Below, piece by piece: positions 1 to 9,507 of a DNA stretch of 64,000 nucleotides. Positions within the stretch are counted from its first letter, which is position 1, and every line of letters starts with the position of its first letter. Source of the DNA: Xanthomonas codiaei (lineage in GTDB: Bacteria; Pseudomonadota; Gammaproteobacteria; Xanthomonadales; Xanthomonadaceae); contig NZ_MDEC01000027.1 in NCBI RefSeq assembly GCF_002939785.1, positions 1 through 64,000 of the forward strand, read 5' to 3'. A program made the translations under genes and the position numbers. The notes beneath the pieces were generated by a model. That model was given only the letters and a program-made list of their open reading frames with translations. It was not told the DNA's origin and searched no databases.

Positions 1-3000
1 TGCCGGCGCCGGATGCGGCGCATCGTCTGCAGGGCTACGAGCCGCCGGCCGATGCGGTGGAGCAGACCCTGGCCGAGATCTGGCAGTCGGTGCTGGGGGT
101 GGAACGGGTGGGGCGGCACGACAACTTCTTCCAGCTGGGCGGGCATTCGTTGCTGGCGGTGACGCTGGTGGAGCGGATGCGTCAACACGGCCTGAGCGCA
201 GACGTGCGGGTGCTGTTCGGGCAACCGACGCTGGCCGCGCTTGCGGCAGCCATCGGTACCGCCGGCGATGTGGAGGTGCCGCCCAACCTGATCCCGCCCG
301 ACTGCCGGCGCATCACCCCCGAGTTGCTGACGCTGGTGGATGTGTCGCAGGAGGCGATCGACCGCATCGTGGCCACGGTGCCCGGCGGTGCGGCGAACGT
401 GCAGGACATCTATCCGCTCGCACCGCTGCAAGAGGGCGTGCTGTACCACCATCTGGCGGCACGACAGGGGGATCCGTATCTGCTGCACGCACGCCTAGCC
501 TTCGATAACGAGGCACGCTTGCGGGCGTTTGCGGCGCTCCTGCAACGAGTGGTCGATCGCCACGACATCTTGCGCACCAGTGTCGTATGGGAGGGGCTGG
601 ATGCGCCCATGCAAGTGGTGTGGCGAAGTGCGACGCTATGCTGCGAGCCAAGCGATATTGATCCAGTCAAGGGCGATGTACTTGCGCAGCTGCAGGCGCG
701 TTTTGATGCAGCTCGCTATCGTCTGGATCTGCGGGCAGCGCCCTTGCTGCAACTGCATTACGCGCCAGACCCAGGACAGCATCGCCTGGTCGCCGTCTTG
801 TTGTTTCATCATTTCGCCCTGGATCATCAGGCACTGGCTGTTCTGCGCTCGGAGATGGAGGCGTTGCACGCTAGCGACGGCGTCGGTTTGCAGGCCGCAG
901 TTCCCTATCGCAACTATGTCGCGCAAGCATTGTTCGAGAAGACCGAAGAAGAGCACGCGGCGTTTTTCCGGCAGCGCTTGCAGGATGTACAAGAGCCGAC
1001 GTTGCCGTTCTCTGTCAGCCGGTATCCTCGGGACGGCGAGCCGCTCCAGGAAGCCGGTATCAGGCTGGACGCGCCCTTGAGTCAGCGCCTGCGCCGACAC
1101 GCGCGCGCGCTTAATGTCAGTGCGGCCGGGCTGCATCATCTTGCCTGGGCCATGGTGCTGGGCGCCACATCCGGACGCGACGATGTCGTCTCGGGAACCG
1201 TTTTGCTTGGTCGCATGCGTGGACACGCAGGGGTGGAACGTGCAATGGGGATGTTCATCAATACCCTGCCAGTTCGCATCCACCTCGACCAGAGCGTCAT
1301 CCTGGCCGCACGCCAGACGCATGCGGAGCTGACAGCGCTGATGGCGCATGAGCATGCGCCGCTGACGGTGGCGCAACGTTGCAGTGGTGTCGCCGAGTCG
1401 GTTCCGCTGTTCAGCGCGTTGATCAATTACCGTCACAGCGTCGATGTGGAGGCGGCACCGTCAGCGGCGGCGAGCCTCGCCTGGGAGGGCGTGCAGGCAC
1501 TTGGCAGCAGCGAGCGGACCAATTATCCGCTGACCTTGAATGTGGATGATCTGGGCGAACAGTTCGCGTTGACGGTGCAGGCAGTGGCAGAGATCGGAGC
1601 AACGAGAATCTGCAACTACCTGATGACCGCACTTCATCGTCTGGTCGATGCCCTGGACCACGCCCCGGACCTTGCTCTGCAAGACCTCAGCGTGCTTCCA
1701 GACGCCGAGCGCGCGTGCATCCTGCAGACCTTCAATGCCACTGCGCGGGACTATCCAAGAGCGCAGACCATCCACGCGCTGTTCGAGCAGCAGGCCGCGC
1801 AGTGTCCCGATGCACTCGCCGTCATCGACGGGACGCGGGAATACAGCTACGCAACGCTCAACCGGTGCGCGAACCGGCTTGCGCATCAGTTGATGAAGCA
1901 CGGCGTTGGGCCGGGCGACCATGTGGCGATCTGCCTGAACCGCTCCTTCGACCTTGTCATGGCGCAGTTGGCGATCAATAAGTGCGCCGCTGCCTATCTG
2001 CCGCTGGATAGGCAGGCGCCGCAGCAGCGTCTGCAGCAGATGCTCCAGGATAGCGGCGCACGATGGGTGATCAGCTGCAGTACGCAGACACTACCAGACG
2101 GGATCGGCCGACTGGACCTGGATGTGCTGGATCTCAGCGGGGTAGCCGAGCACGATCCGCAGCTTGCGCAATCCAGCACCGACGTCGCCTACCTGATGTA
2201 CACCTCCGGTTCCACCGGGCAACCCAAAGGGGTGCTGGTACCACATCGGGCCATCAGCCGCCTGGTCTGCAACAACGGCTATGCGGAATTTCTCGCCTCC
2301 GACCGTGTGGCGTTCGCCGCCAATCCCGCATTCGACGCCAGCACCCTGGAGGTGTGGGCACCCCTGCTCAACGGCGCATGCGTACTGGTGATCGACCAGG
2401 ACGTGCTGCTCTCACCGCAACGGTTCGCGCAGGTGTTGCAGGCACAAAGAGCTACGGTGCTCTGGCTGACGGCAGGGTTGTTCCATCAGTACGCGCCAAC
2501 CTTGATGCCGGCATTCGCCCAGCTGCGCTACCTGATCGTCGGTGGCGATGTCCTCGATCCAGCGGTCGTGTCCCGTGTCCTGGACGAGGGCGCGCCGCAG
2601 GCCTTGCTCAACGGCTATGGCCCGACCGAAACGACCACCTTCGCCACGACGCACCGGATCACCGAGCGCTCTGCGTCTGCCATTCCGATCGGGCACCCGA
2701 TCGGCAACACGCGAGTCTATGTGCTCGATGCCCAGCGCAGGCTGGTGCCGCTCGGCGTGGTGGGCGAGCTCTACATCGGCGGGGATGGCGTGGCGCTGGG
2801 CTATCTGAATCAGCCTGAGCTGACCGCCGAGCGCTTCGTGCCGGATCCCTTCAGTGCCGATGCCACTGCGCGGATGTATCGCACCGGCGACCTGGTCAGT
2901 TGGAGTATGGACGGCACCCTCAACTATCTGGGGCGCAACGATGGGCAGGTCAAGATCCGCGGACTGCGGGTCGAACTCGGCGAAATCGAAGCGGTGCTGC

Positions 3001-5270
3001 GCACGCACCCGTCCATCGCCGCGGCGACGGTGGTGCAGAGGAAGGAAGACGATGGATCCAGCAGGCTGGTGGCGTACTATAGCACCACCCCAGGATCATT
3101 GGTGCCGGGCGCAAAGCTCTTGCGAAGCCATCTACAGGCCGGACTGCCGGACTACATGTTGCCTGCGGCGTATGTCCATTTAGACCAGCTGCCGCTCACG
3201 CCCAATGGAAAGCTCGATCACAAGGCGCTGCCGATACCACCGTCCGAAGCATTCGTCAGTCATGGCCAAGAGCAACCTCAAGGCGCGATCGAGCAGCGCC
3301 TGGCAGCACTATGGACCCAGTTGCTGCAAGTAGAGCGGGTTGGGCGATACGACGATTTCTTCGAGCTTGGCGGGCATTCGTTATTGATCGTCCGCCTCAA
3401 CGGCTTGCTGGAGCAGGCGCAGTTGACGATCCCGCTCGGCGAACTGGTGCAGCATTCGACGCTAGCGGCCATGGCGCTCGCCATTCAACGCCACCAGCGT
3501 GATAGGCCCGAGCTGCACAATCCGTCGAGATCTGCGGTAGTCAGTGTACGGACCACCGGTTCGCAGCGTCCGCTGTTTCTGGTGCACGATTTCACCGGGA
3601 TGGATCTCTACTTCTCGGCGCTGGGTCAACATATCTCAGCCGATGTGCCGATCTACGGACTCTCTGCGATTCCACTGGGCGAGCCACAGCCAGCCACCAT
3701 GGAGGAGCTGGCAACGCGTTTGCTTGCAAGCCTGCGTGCAATGCAGCCGCAGGGGCCATACCGCATTGCCGGTTGGTCCTTCGGTGGGTTGCTTGCGTAT
3801 GAGATGGCTTGCCAACTCCTGGCGTGCAACGAGCAGGTGGATTTTGTCGGTCTGATCGATACCTATCACCCAGCACGAATCGATCTAGGCCCTGCCTTCC
3901 ATGTGCCGGAACTCACTCAGCATTATCTGTTGTTGCAACATTGTCTTGATGCAGTGTCCGAGCACGACGATCCTCAATCCTCAAGGCGTTGCCTTACTGC
4001 GCTGATCGAACAGGTGCAGCACTGGGAGCCGAAGGCGCTGCTTGCGATTTGTCGTGTGCGTGGTTGGCTGCCCAGGCATTGGGCAGGCCATGGCGACAGC
4101 GCGCTGCTGAATTATCTGGCGCGTGAGGCCGGGCATGGCCATGCGCAACGCCACTATGCGCCGATGCCGATCACGATGCCGGTGCATTTGTTCACAGCGA
4201 CGCAGGCTTTGCCAGCGCGAGGCGCCAGTGACGCTGCACTCGGCTGGAAAGGCCTGCTGCCGGCGCCGATGTTGAAGCAGGTGATGGTGCCGGGCGATCA
4301 CCACACGATGCTCGAACACCCCCATGTCGTGGTGCTCGGGGCTGCTCTCAATGACGCGGTTGGCAAGGCACGCACGCCATCGAGACAGCGACGCGACGTC
4401 CATCATCCGTTGAGTTGCATCCAGAAAGGGCTGGCCAGGCAGGTTCCGATCGTCTGCGTCCCGGGTGCTGGCGACAATGTCGCCGGGTTCGTCGGTCTAT
4501 CGTCTGCGCTCGGCCAGTCGTGGCCGGTCTATGGGCTGCAGCCGCGCGGCTTGGAGGGGGGGCAGCTTCCCTATGGCAGCGTCGAGGTCGCGGCACAGGC
4601 GTTTGTGCGTGCCATGGTGGAGGCACTGCCGGATCGACGCGTGCACCTGATCGGGCATTCTTTCGGCGGCTGGATCGCCTACGAAATGGCGTGCCTCCTC
4701 AGTGCGCAGGGCTTCGTCGTCGCCTCCGTGACATTGATCGATTGTGAGGTGCCTGGCCACCCTAGCGCTGCGGCGAGAGGCTATACGGCCAGCGCCGTGC
4801 TCGAACGCCTGATCATGTCGTTGCAATCGGCAAGCGGCGTCAACTTCGGTATCGCGCTGGAAAGATTTCGGTATTTGGACCAGTCGGCGCAACTGCAGGA
4901 GGTGCATGCGGGAATGGTTCGCGCCGGTATGTTGCCGAAGCGGTCGGTGCCCGATGCGATACGCGGCATGGTGCAGGTATTCGGTACGGCGTTGCGCACC
5001 GCCTATGTGCCGACCGCGCGCTTCGACGGACCGTTGCAATTGGTCCTGGCAGGCGATCCGACGCTGGATGCCGAGCACAACCGCCTTGAGCATCAGGCAA
5101 AGATCGCCGGCTGGAGCGCGCTTGCCCCGCAGCTGCGCATCTGGGATGGCCCCGGCGATCACTTCACCACACTGCGTCCCCCGCATGTGCAGCAGCTTGC
5201 GAAGTGGTGGCTGCACACCAACGAGACCGAGTCGCGGGAAGGGGCAAACAACGCGCTGACACTGCCATGA
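1..5270 (+). CDS. Non-ribosomal peptide synthetase, C-terminal part (T-C/E-A-T-TE-TE), 5' end outside window
   Basis: The frame is open from base 3, so the true start lies upstream. Counting residues from the GTG at 57, the order is: carrier domain with LGGHS (Ser31); condensation domain with HHFALDH; adenylation domain with YTSGSTGQPKG, NGYGPTE, YRTGDL and NGKLDHK; carrier domain with LGGHS (Ser1108); thioesterase with GWSFGG (Ser1241); second thioesterase with GHSFGG (Ser1535). The condensation domain starts YPLAPLQEGV and carries HHLAARQGD, the extra HHxxxxxGD-type signature known from dual condensation/epimerisation domains, so the upstream residue is probably converted to D. Hand alignment to the GrsA pocket gives D-A-L-W-I-G-G-T-F-K, close to published valine codes. 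This is inferred to be the terminal module that adds Val and releases a peptide or lipopeptide. The product is not identifiable from this part alone. Confidence 0.95.
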   Translation, partial: PAPDAAHRLQGYEPPADAVEQTLAEIWQSVLGVERVGRHDNFFQLGGHSLLAVTLVERMRQHGLSADVRVLFGQPTLAALAAAIGTAGDVEVPPNLIPPDCRRITPELLTLVDVSQEAIDRIVATVPGGAANVQDIYPLAPLQEGVLYHHLAARQGDPYLLHARLAFDNEARLRAFAALLQRVVDRHDILRTSVVWEGLDAPMQVVWRSATLCCEPSDIDPVKGDVLAQLQARFDAARYRLDLRAAPLLQLHYAPDPGQHRLVAVLLFHHFALDHQALAVLRSEMEALHASDGVGLQAAVPYRNYVAQALFEKTEEEHAAFFRQRLQDVQEPTLPFSVSRYPRDGEPLQEAGIRLDAPLSQRLRRHARALNVSAAGLHHLAWAMVLGATSGRDDVVSGTVLLGRMRGHAGVERAMGMFINTLPVRIHLDQSVILAARQTHAELTALMAHEHAPLTVAQRCSGVAESVPLFSALINYRHSVDVEAAPSAAASLAWEGVQALGSSERTNYPLTLNVDDLGEQFALTVQAVAEIGATRICNYLMTALHRLVDALDHAPDLALQDLSVLPDAERACILQTFNATARDYPRAQTIHALFEQQAAQCPDALAVIDGTREYSYATLNRCANRLAHQLMKHGVGPGDHVAICLNRSFDLVMAQLAINKCAAAYLPLDRQAPQQRLQQMLQDSGARWVISCSTQTLPDGIGRLDLDVLDLSGVAEHDPQLAQSSTDVAYLMYTSGSTGQPKGVLVPHRAISRLVCNNGYAEFLASDRVAFAANPAFDASTLEVWAPLLNGACVLVIDQDVLLSPQRFAQVLQAQRATVLWLTAGLFHQYAPTLMPAFAQLRYLIVGGDVLDPAVVSRVLDEGAPQALLNGYGPTETTTFATTHRITERSASAIPIGHPIGNTRVYVLDAQRRLVPLGVVGELYIGGDGVALGYLNQPELTAERFVPDPFSADATARMYRTGDLVSWSMDGTLNYLGRNDGQVKIRGLRVELGEIEAVLRTHPSIAAATVVQRKEDDGSSRLVAYYSTTPGSLVPGAKLLRSHLQAGLPDYMLPAAYVHLDQLPLTPNGKLDHKALPIPPSEAFVSHGQEQPQGAIEQRLAALWTQLLQVERVGRYDDFFELGGHSLLIVRLNGLLEQAQLTIPLGELVQHSTLAAMALAIQRHQRDRPELHNPSRSAVVSVRTTGSQRPLFLVHDFTGMDLYFSALGQHISADVPIYGLSAIPLGEPQPATMEELATRLLASLRAMQPQGPYRIAGWSFGGLLAYEMACQLLACNEQVDFVGLIDTYHPARIDLGPAFHVPELTQHYLLLQHCLDAVSEHDDPQSSRRCLTALIEQVQHWEPKALLAICRVRGWLPRHWAGHGDSALLNYLAREAGHGHAQRHYAPMPITMPVHLFTATQALPARGASDAALGWKGLLPAPMLKQVMVPGDHHTMLEHPHVVVLGAALNDAVGKARTPSRQRRDVHHPLSCIQKGLARQVPIVCVPGAGDNVAGFVGLSSALGQSWPVYGLQPRGLEGGQLPYGSVEVAAQAFVRAMVEALPDRRVHLIGHSFGGWIAYEMACLLSAQGFVVASVTLIDCEVPGHPSAAARGYTASAVLERLIMSLQSASGVNFGIALERFRYLDQSAQLQEVHAGMVRAGMLPKRSVPDAIRGMVQVFGTALRTAYVPTARFDGPLQLVLAGDPTLDAEHNRLEHQAKIAGWSALAPQLRIWDGPGDHFTTLRPPHVQQLAKWWLHTNETESREGANNALTLP

Positions 5271-5280
5271 TCAAGCCCTT

Positions 5281-5306
5281 CGCCAGCTGCGAAACCGCAG
5301 CTGGCG
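5281..5306. terminator. Perfect GC-rich hairpin between convergent NRPS and PPTase genes
   Basis: CGCCAGCTGCG (5281-5291), a 4-nt loop AAAC, then CGCAGCTGGCG (5296-5306) form a perfect 11-bp stem. It lies 11 bp after the NRPS stop and 18 bp before the end of the opposing gene, so it could end transcription from both sides. No T-tract follows, so intrinsic termination is not certain. Confidence 0.6.
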
Positions 5307-5323
5307 CCTCGCGGGCGCGTCGC

Positions 5324-6151
5324 TCACCAGAGCCGATAGGTCATGACCGTCTGCCCATCCACCAGGCCCACCCCGACATCGCACAGCTTTCCCGATGGCA
5401 GCTCAGCACAGAGGTGCTCGTGAAGGCGCAAGCGAACCCATCCATCACCCAGGTTCATTGCGACCACCTGGGCACTCGAAAAGTCGAAATAGCGTCCGAC
5501 TGCGGCAAAACTGGCCTTGAAGAAGGCTTCCTTGGCGGAGAAGGCGATCGTCAGCAGAACATCCAGCGGGTGGCCGGTCGATGCGCAGATCGATTGAAGA
5601 AGCGACAGTTCCGCGCGGTTGACCACGGTAGTCAACAAAGCCTCGTGCGCGCCTGCGTCGATCACCTGCTCAAGGTCGATGCCGACTCCGCGCCACCGTC
5701 CCCGCGCCGCCACCGCCGCCGCCGCAAGGTGGGCGGTGTGCGAAATGCTGCCGACCGCCGTCGCCGGCCACACAGGCTCGCGTGAGTGTCCGCTGGCAAT
5801 CTGAAGCGAGCTGTCGACAGGGATCAGCGATTGCTGACGCAAGGCCAGCCGCGCAGCCAGCCGGCCGAACACGTACTCCGCCTGTCGTTTGCGAACGCTG
5901 CGGGCAATGTGGTCGGGACAGGCGATGTCGCAGATCGCAAACGCATCGGGCGAAAACTGCTCAAGCTCGAAGGCGACCAGTTGTGCGATCAATGGGCCAG
6001 CACCCGGGCAGGGCAGGGAGTACTGCCAGCGTCCACCGATGGCGGGTATGCCGTCGATCAACGGGTCGACGGGTGCCGGGGTCCGAGGCAAGAGCGTGGC
6101 AAAGACCGGCAGGGCGCTTCCGTCGGGTTGCCTCCCGCACACCATCGACAT
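5324..6151 (-). CDS. Sfp/EntD-type 4'-phosphopantetheinyl transferase (275 aa)
   Basis: Transfers phosphopantetheine from CoA to carrier-domain serines, making apo-synthetases active. The family signatures are visible: GVGIDLEQV (Mg/CoA-binding G-[IV]-D) and FSAKEAFFKA (the W/F-x-x-K-E-x-x-x-K helix), after an N-terminal half with SISHT, as in EntD. I chose the ATG at 6151 because GGAGG stands 6-7 bases upstream; a much longer frame continues upstream only because of GC-rich antisense coding. The gene converges on the NRPS and probably serves it and other carrier proteins of the cell. A fatty-acid AcpS role is less likely because AcpS is much shorter. Confidence 0.93.
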   Translation of the reverse strand: MSMVCGRQPDGSALPVFATLLPRTPAPVDPLIDGIPAIGGRWQYSLPCPGAGPLIAQLVAFELEQFSPDAFAICDIACPDHIARSVRKRQAEYVFGRLAARLALRQQSLIPVDSSLQIASGHSREPVWPATAVGSISHTAHLAAAAVAARGRWRGVGIDLEQVIDAGAHEALLTTVVNRAELSLLQSICASTGHPLDVLLTIAFSAKEAFFKASFAAVGRYFDFSSAQVVAMNLGDGWVRLRLHEHLCAELPSGKLCDVGVGLVDGQTVMTYRLW

Positions 6152-6240
6152 CGCAGTCCTCCGGCGGTTTGTCTGATCGGGCACTGTACGGTCCACCAGG
6201 CGGGATGCGAGCCGCGCCGGTTGGCGGCCGATCCAAAAAC

Positions 6241-6325
6241 GTGCCCGGGGCGGGGGTCGAACCCGCATAGCCTCACAGCTGAGGGATTTTAAGTCCCTTG
6301 CGTCTACCAATTTCGCCACCCGGGC
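6241..6325 (-). tRNA. tRNA-Leu(UAA)
   Basis: On the minus strand it begins GCCCGGGTGGCG and ends CCCCGGGC, giving a 7-bp acceptor stem. The anticodon stem AGGGA/TCCCT encloses CTTAAAA, placing TAA at the anticodon. A long variable arm typical of Leu (CAGCTGTGAGGCT region) and a TTCGA T-loop follow. The 3' CCA does not appear to be encoded (ACG follows). A run of five Ts lies just downstream and may help termination. tRNA ends are common integration targets, and the NRPS/PPTase block lies on the 3' side of this one. Confidence 0.95.
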
Positions 6326-6466
6326 ATGGCGATAGCGTGCCTGATTGCACGGCGATTGTGAATCTCTGGACGAAAGCGGGCGCATCTCCGGTCCTGGTAC
6401 GCCGTGCGCTATGCTGCCGCCGCACAGGCGCGCGATATCCGAACGCGCACGATTCCAAGGAGCTGC

Positions 6467-7759
6467 ATGTCCGGCCAGACGCTTTCCCATCCACTGCAGG
6501 CGCGTATCGCCGTCATCGGGCTCGGCTACGTTGGCCTGCCGCTGGCCGTTGCATTCGGCGAGCAACGCGACACGTTGGGGTTCGATATCGACGCGCAGCG
6601 CGTCGGGCAATTGCGCGATGGGCACGACGCCACCCTGGAACTGGACGATGCAGAGCTGGCTGCGGCAACGCAGTTGCGCTACACCGCCACCGCCGCGGAC
6701 CTGGCGAGCTGCAGCGTGTTCATCGTGACGGTGCCCACGCCGATCGACAGCTTCGAGCAACCGGACCTGGAACCGCTGCGCAGCGCCACCACCCTGATCG
6801 CCGCGGCGCTCAAGCCCGGCGATCTGGTGATCTACGAATCGACCGTCTATCCGGGCACCACCGAAGAAGTCTGCGTACCGCTGCTGGAAGCAGCATCCGG
6901 CCTGCGGTTCAACACCGATTTTTTCTGTGGCTACAGTCCGGAACGGGTCAATCCGGGCGACCGGCAACGGCGACTGCGCGATATCCGCAAGATCACCTCC
7001 GGCTCGACGCCGCAGGCCGCCGATGCGGTCGATGCGCTGTACACCAGCATCATTGCCGCCGGCACCTGGCGCGCTCCATCGATGCGCGTGGCCGAGGCGG
7101 CCAAGGTGGTGGAAAACATCCAGCGCGACGTCAATATCGCGCTGGTCAACGAGCTGGCGTTGATCTTCGACAAGCTCGGCATCGACACGCTCGATGTGCT
7201 GGAAGCGGCAGGCACCAAGTGGAATTTCCTGCCATTCCGCCCGGGGCTGGTCGGCGGGCATTGCATCGGGGTGGACCCGTACTACCTGATGCACAAGTCG
7301 GAAAGCGTGGGCTATCACCCCGAGCTGATCCACACCGCGCGCCAGGTCAACAACCGTGTGGGCCGCCACGTGGCCGAGCGGGTCTGCGGCATGCTGGCGA
7401 TGCGCGGCGTAGCGCTCGCGCAGGCGAGGGTGCTGGTATTGGGGGCCACCTTCAAGGAAAACTGCCCGGATCTGCGCAACAGCCGTGCGCTGGAGCTGGT
7501 GCAATTGCTGCAGGCGGCCGGCGTGCGGGTCGACACCTGCGATCCCTGGGCCGACCCCGCAGAAGCGCTGCAGCATGCCGGCGTGCAGTTGTGCGAAGGC
7601 CCGGAGGAGGGCGCCTACGACGCCGTCGTGCTGGCGGTGGCGCATGCGCAGTATCGCGACTACGACGCCCAGCGCATTGCTGCACTGGGCAAGCCGGGTG
7701 CGGTGGTCTACGACGTCAAATCGGTATGGCCGCGGGCGGCTGTCAGCGATCGGCTGTAG
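6467..7759 (+). CDS. tviB: UDP-N-acetylhexosamine/nucleotide-sugar 6-dehydrogenase, TviB/WbpO family (430 aa)
   Basis: NAD-dependent oxidation of a UDP-sugar C6 to a uronic acid for surface polysaccharide synthesis. Visible: N-terminal Rossmann motif GLGYVGLP (about residue 20), TVPTPID, STVYPGTTEE, GYSPERVNPGD, the AKVVENIQRDVNIALVNE helix, and the catalytic cysteine in GGHCIGVDPYY. This pattern fits the WbpO/TviB branch better than plain UDP-glucose dehydrogenase. The ATG at 6467 is preceded by AAGGAG; the frame also runs upstream to 6404 without a good site. The last 17 bases overlap the convergent flavoprotein gene. The exact sugar substrate is not shown by the sequence. Confidence 0.9.
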   Translation: MSGQTLSHPLQARIAVIGLGYVGLPLAVAFGEQRDTLGFDIDAQRVGQLRDGHDATLELDDAELAAATQLRYTATAADLASCSVFIVTVPTPIDSFEQPDLEPLRSATTLIAAALKPGDLVIYESTVYPGTTEEVCVPLLEAASGLRFNTDFFCGYSPERVNPGDRQRRLRDIRKITSGSTPQAADAVDALYTSIIAAGTWRAPSMRVAEAAKVVENIQRDVNIALVNELALIFDKLGIDTLDVLEAAGTKWNFLPFRPGLVGGHCIGVDPYYLMHKSESVGYHPELIHTARQVNNRVGRHVAERVCGMLAMRGVALAQARVLVLGATFKENCPDLRNSRALELVQLLQAAGVRVDTCDPWADPAEALQHAGVQLCEGPEEGAYDAVVLAVAHAQYRDYDAQRIAALGKPGAVVYDVKSVWPRAAVSDRL

Positions 7760-9005
7760 CGCGACCGCGTTTCCGCTTCAGCCAGTCGATCGCCCCGAAC
7801 GCCGCGCGACGCCCGCTGGCGAAGCAGGCAGTCAGCAGATAGCCGCCGGTCGGTGCTTCCCAGTCGAGCATTTCGCCGGCGCAGAACACGCCGGGGCGCG
7901 CCAGCGCCATCAACTGCGTGTCCAGCGCTTCCAGTTGCACGCCCCCGGCCGAGCTGATCGCCTCTGCGAGCGGGCGTGGCCGCAACAGGCGCAGCGGCAA
8001 CTGCTTGAGCGTACGTGCGACCAGGTCCGGATCGTCGCCGGCCTGCTTGCCCAGCAGTTCGTAGACCAGCGCGGCCTTGACGCCTTCGATACCAACCTGA
8101 CGACGCAGATGCTCGCTGAAACTGCGCCCCTTGCGTGGCCTGGCCAACTCGGTGCCGACGCGCTCCAGAGAACGGTCGGGTAGCAGATCCAGCGCCAGTT
8201 CCGCCACGCCATGCGCATCGATCTGAGTACGCAACTCCGCCGCGATGGCATAGATCAGGCTGCCCTCGATCCCGGTTTCCGTGATCACGCATTCGCCTTG
8301 CAGCGTGTGCTGCACGCCGGCGCTGTCGCGCCAATGCGCAACCACCGGTTTGAGCGGCGCACCCGCATGCCGTTGCGCGAAATGCGCACTCCAGTCGAGA
8401 TCGAAGCCGCAATTGGCCGGCACCAATGGGCGCACGGCGATACCGTGCTGCTGCAGCGGCGCCTGCCAGGCGCCATCGGAACCGAGCTGCGGCCAACTGC
8501 CGCCACCCAGCGCCAGCACCGTTGCATCCGCCTGGCCATGGATAGTGCCGGCGGGCGTGGAGAATCGCAGCGCACCGTCATCGCTCCATCCCAGCCAGCG
8601 ATGCTGCACGTGGAAGGCGACGCCCTGCTCCTTGAGCCTGCGCACCCAGCCGCGCAGCAGGGGCGCGGCCTTGCGATCGATCGGAAACACCCGCCCGGAG
8701 CTACCGACATAGGTCTCCACGCCCAGCCCGCGCGCCCAGGCGCGCAATGCGTCGGCATCGAACTCCTGCAGCCATGCGGCCACAGCTGGCGCACGCTCGC
8801 GGTAGCGCTGGGCGAATAGCGGCATCGGATCGGAATGGGTGAGATTCAGCCCGCCCTTGCCGGCGATCAGGAATTTACGTCCCACCGACCCTTTTGCCTC
8901 GTACAGGTCCACGGCCATGCCGGCAGCGCAGGCCACTTCCGCGGCCATCAGCCCTGCAGGCCCGCCGCCAATGACCGCCAGCCGCGGCCTGATCGCATCC
9001 ATCAT
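7743..9005 (-). CDS. NAD(P)/FAD-dependent oxidoreductase, HI0933/BaiN-like family (420 aa)
   Basis: Flavoprotein of unknown substrate. The N-terminus carries the dinucleotide fold LAVIGGGPAGLMAAE followed by an E of the second strand (DLYEAKG), then GRKFLIAGKGGLNLTHS, the signature of the HI0933 family. VLALGGGSWPQLGSDG is mid-protein and a second FAD motif, GVFCAGEMLDWEAPTGGYLL, lies at the C-terminus. ATG at 9005 or 9002. The FKBP gene ends 11 bp upstream on the same strand, so the two are probably one transcript. The frame runs on to 9476, but that part is the shadow of the FKBP gene. Confidence 0.9.
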   Translation of the reverse strand: MMDAIRPRLAVIGGGPAGLMAAEVACAAGMAVDLYEAKGSVGRKFLIAGKGGLNLTHSDPMPLFAQRYRERAPAVAAWLQEFDADALRAWARGLGVETYVGSSGRVFPIDRKAAPLLRGWVRRLKEQGVAFHVQHRWLGWSDDGALRFSTPAGTIHGQADATVLALGGGSWPQLGSDGAWQAPLQQHGIAVRPLVPANCGFDLDWSAHFAQRHAGAPLKPVVAHWRDSAGVQHTLQGECVITETGIEGSLIYAIAAELRTQIDAHGVAELALDLLPDRSLERVGTELARPRKGRSFSEHLRRQVGIEGVKAALVYELLGKQAGDDPDLVARTLKQLPLRLLRPRPLAEAISSAGGVQLEALDTQLMALARPGVFCAGEMLDWEAPTGGYLLTACFASGRRAAFGAIDWLKRKRGRATADR

Positions 9006-9016
9006 CAGCTTCGGAC

Positions 9017-9448
9017 TCAGCGCGGCTGCACGCCGAGCAGTTCCACATCGAATACCAGTGAAGCGCCCGGCGGTATGACGCCGCCCGCGCCGCTGTCGCC
9101 GTAGCCGTAGTCCGGCGGGATCATCAAGGTGCGCTTGCCGCCCACGCGCATACCGGCCACGCCATCGTCCCAGCCGCGGATCACCTGGCGGCCGCCCAGC
9201 ACGAACTGGAACGGCTCGGCGCGATCCAGCGAGCTGTCGAACTTCTTGCCGTGCTTGTCGGCGGCTTTTTCGTCGTATAGCCAGCCGGTGTAATGCACCG
9301 TCACCAGGGAACCGGGCGTGGCCTGCGCGCCGGTACCGACGGTGCGGTCGATCCGCTCGAAACTGGCGATGGTGCCGCCCGAGGGCGGCAGGGCAGGCGC
9401 ACAGCTGGCGAGCAGCAGGGCGGTACAGAGCATCAGCACGAGGCGCAT
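9017..9448 (-). CDS. FKBP-type peptidyl-prolyl cis-trans isomerase lipoprotein (143 aa)
   Basis: Predicted to catalyse proline isomerisation in the periplasm, attached to a membrane by lipid. The N-terminus is a short lipoprotein signal with lipobox LASC (Cys16). The rest is one FKBP domain: [58 protein letters not shown] and [15 protein letters not shown], with the expected pocket aromatics. It lies upstream of the HI0933-type flavoprotein on the same strand. Confidence 0.93.
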   Translation of the reverse strand: MRLVLMLCTALLLASCAPALPPSGGTIASFERIDRTVGTGAQATPGSLVTVHYTGWLYDEKAADKHGKKFDSSLDRAEPFQFVLGGRQVIRGWDDGVAGMRVGGKRTLMIPPDYGYGDSGAGGVIPPGASLVFDVELLGVQPR

Positions 9449-9507
9449 GGGCGTATCCAGGAAGGCAGACGGCCATTATCGCACCTGGCTCCCGTTATCA
9501 TCGCCTC

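Noticed and set aside
5324-7645. A single 773-aa minus-strand protein
   Set aside because: The upstream part runs through the tRNA and the antisense of the sugar dehydrogenase; only the last 275 residues are a real PPTase starting at 6151.
7743-9476. 577-aa fusion of the flavoprotein with an upstream domain
   Set aside because: The first ~157 residues are the FKBP gene read in another frame; the FKBP has its own signal peptide and stop.
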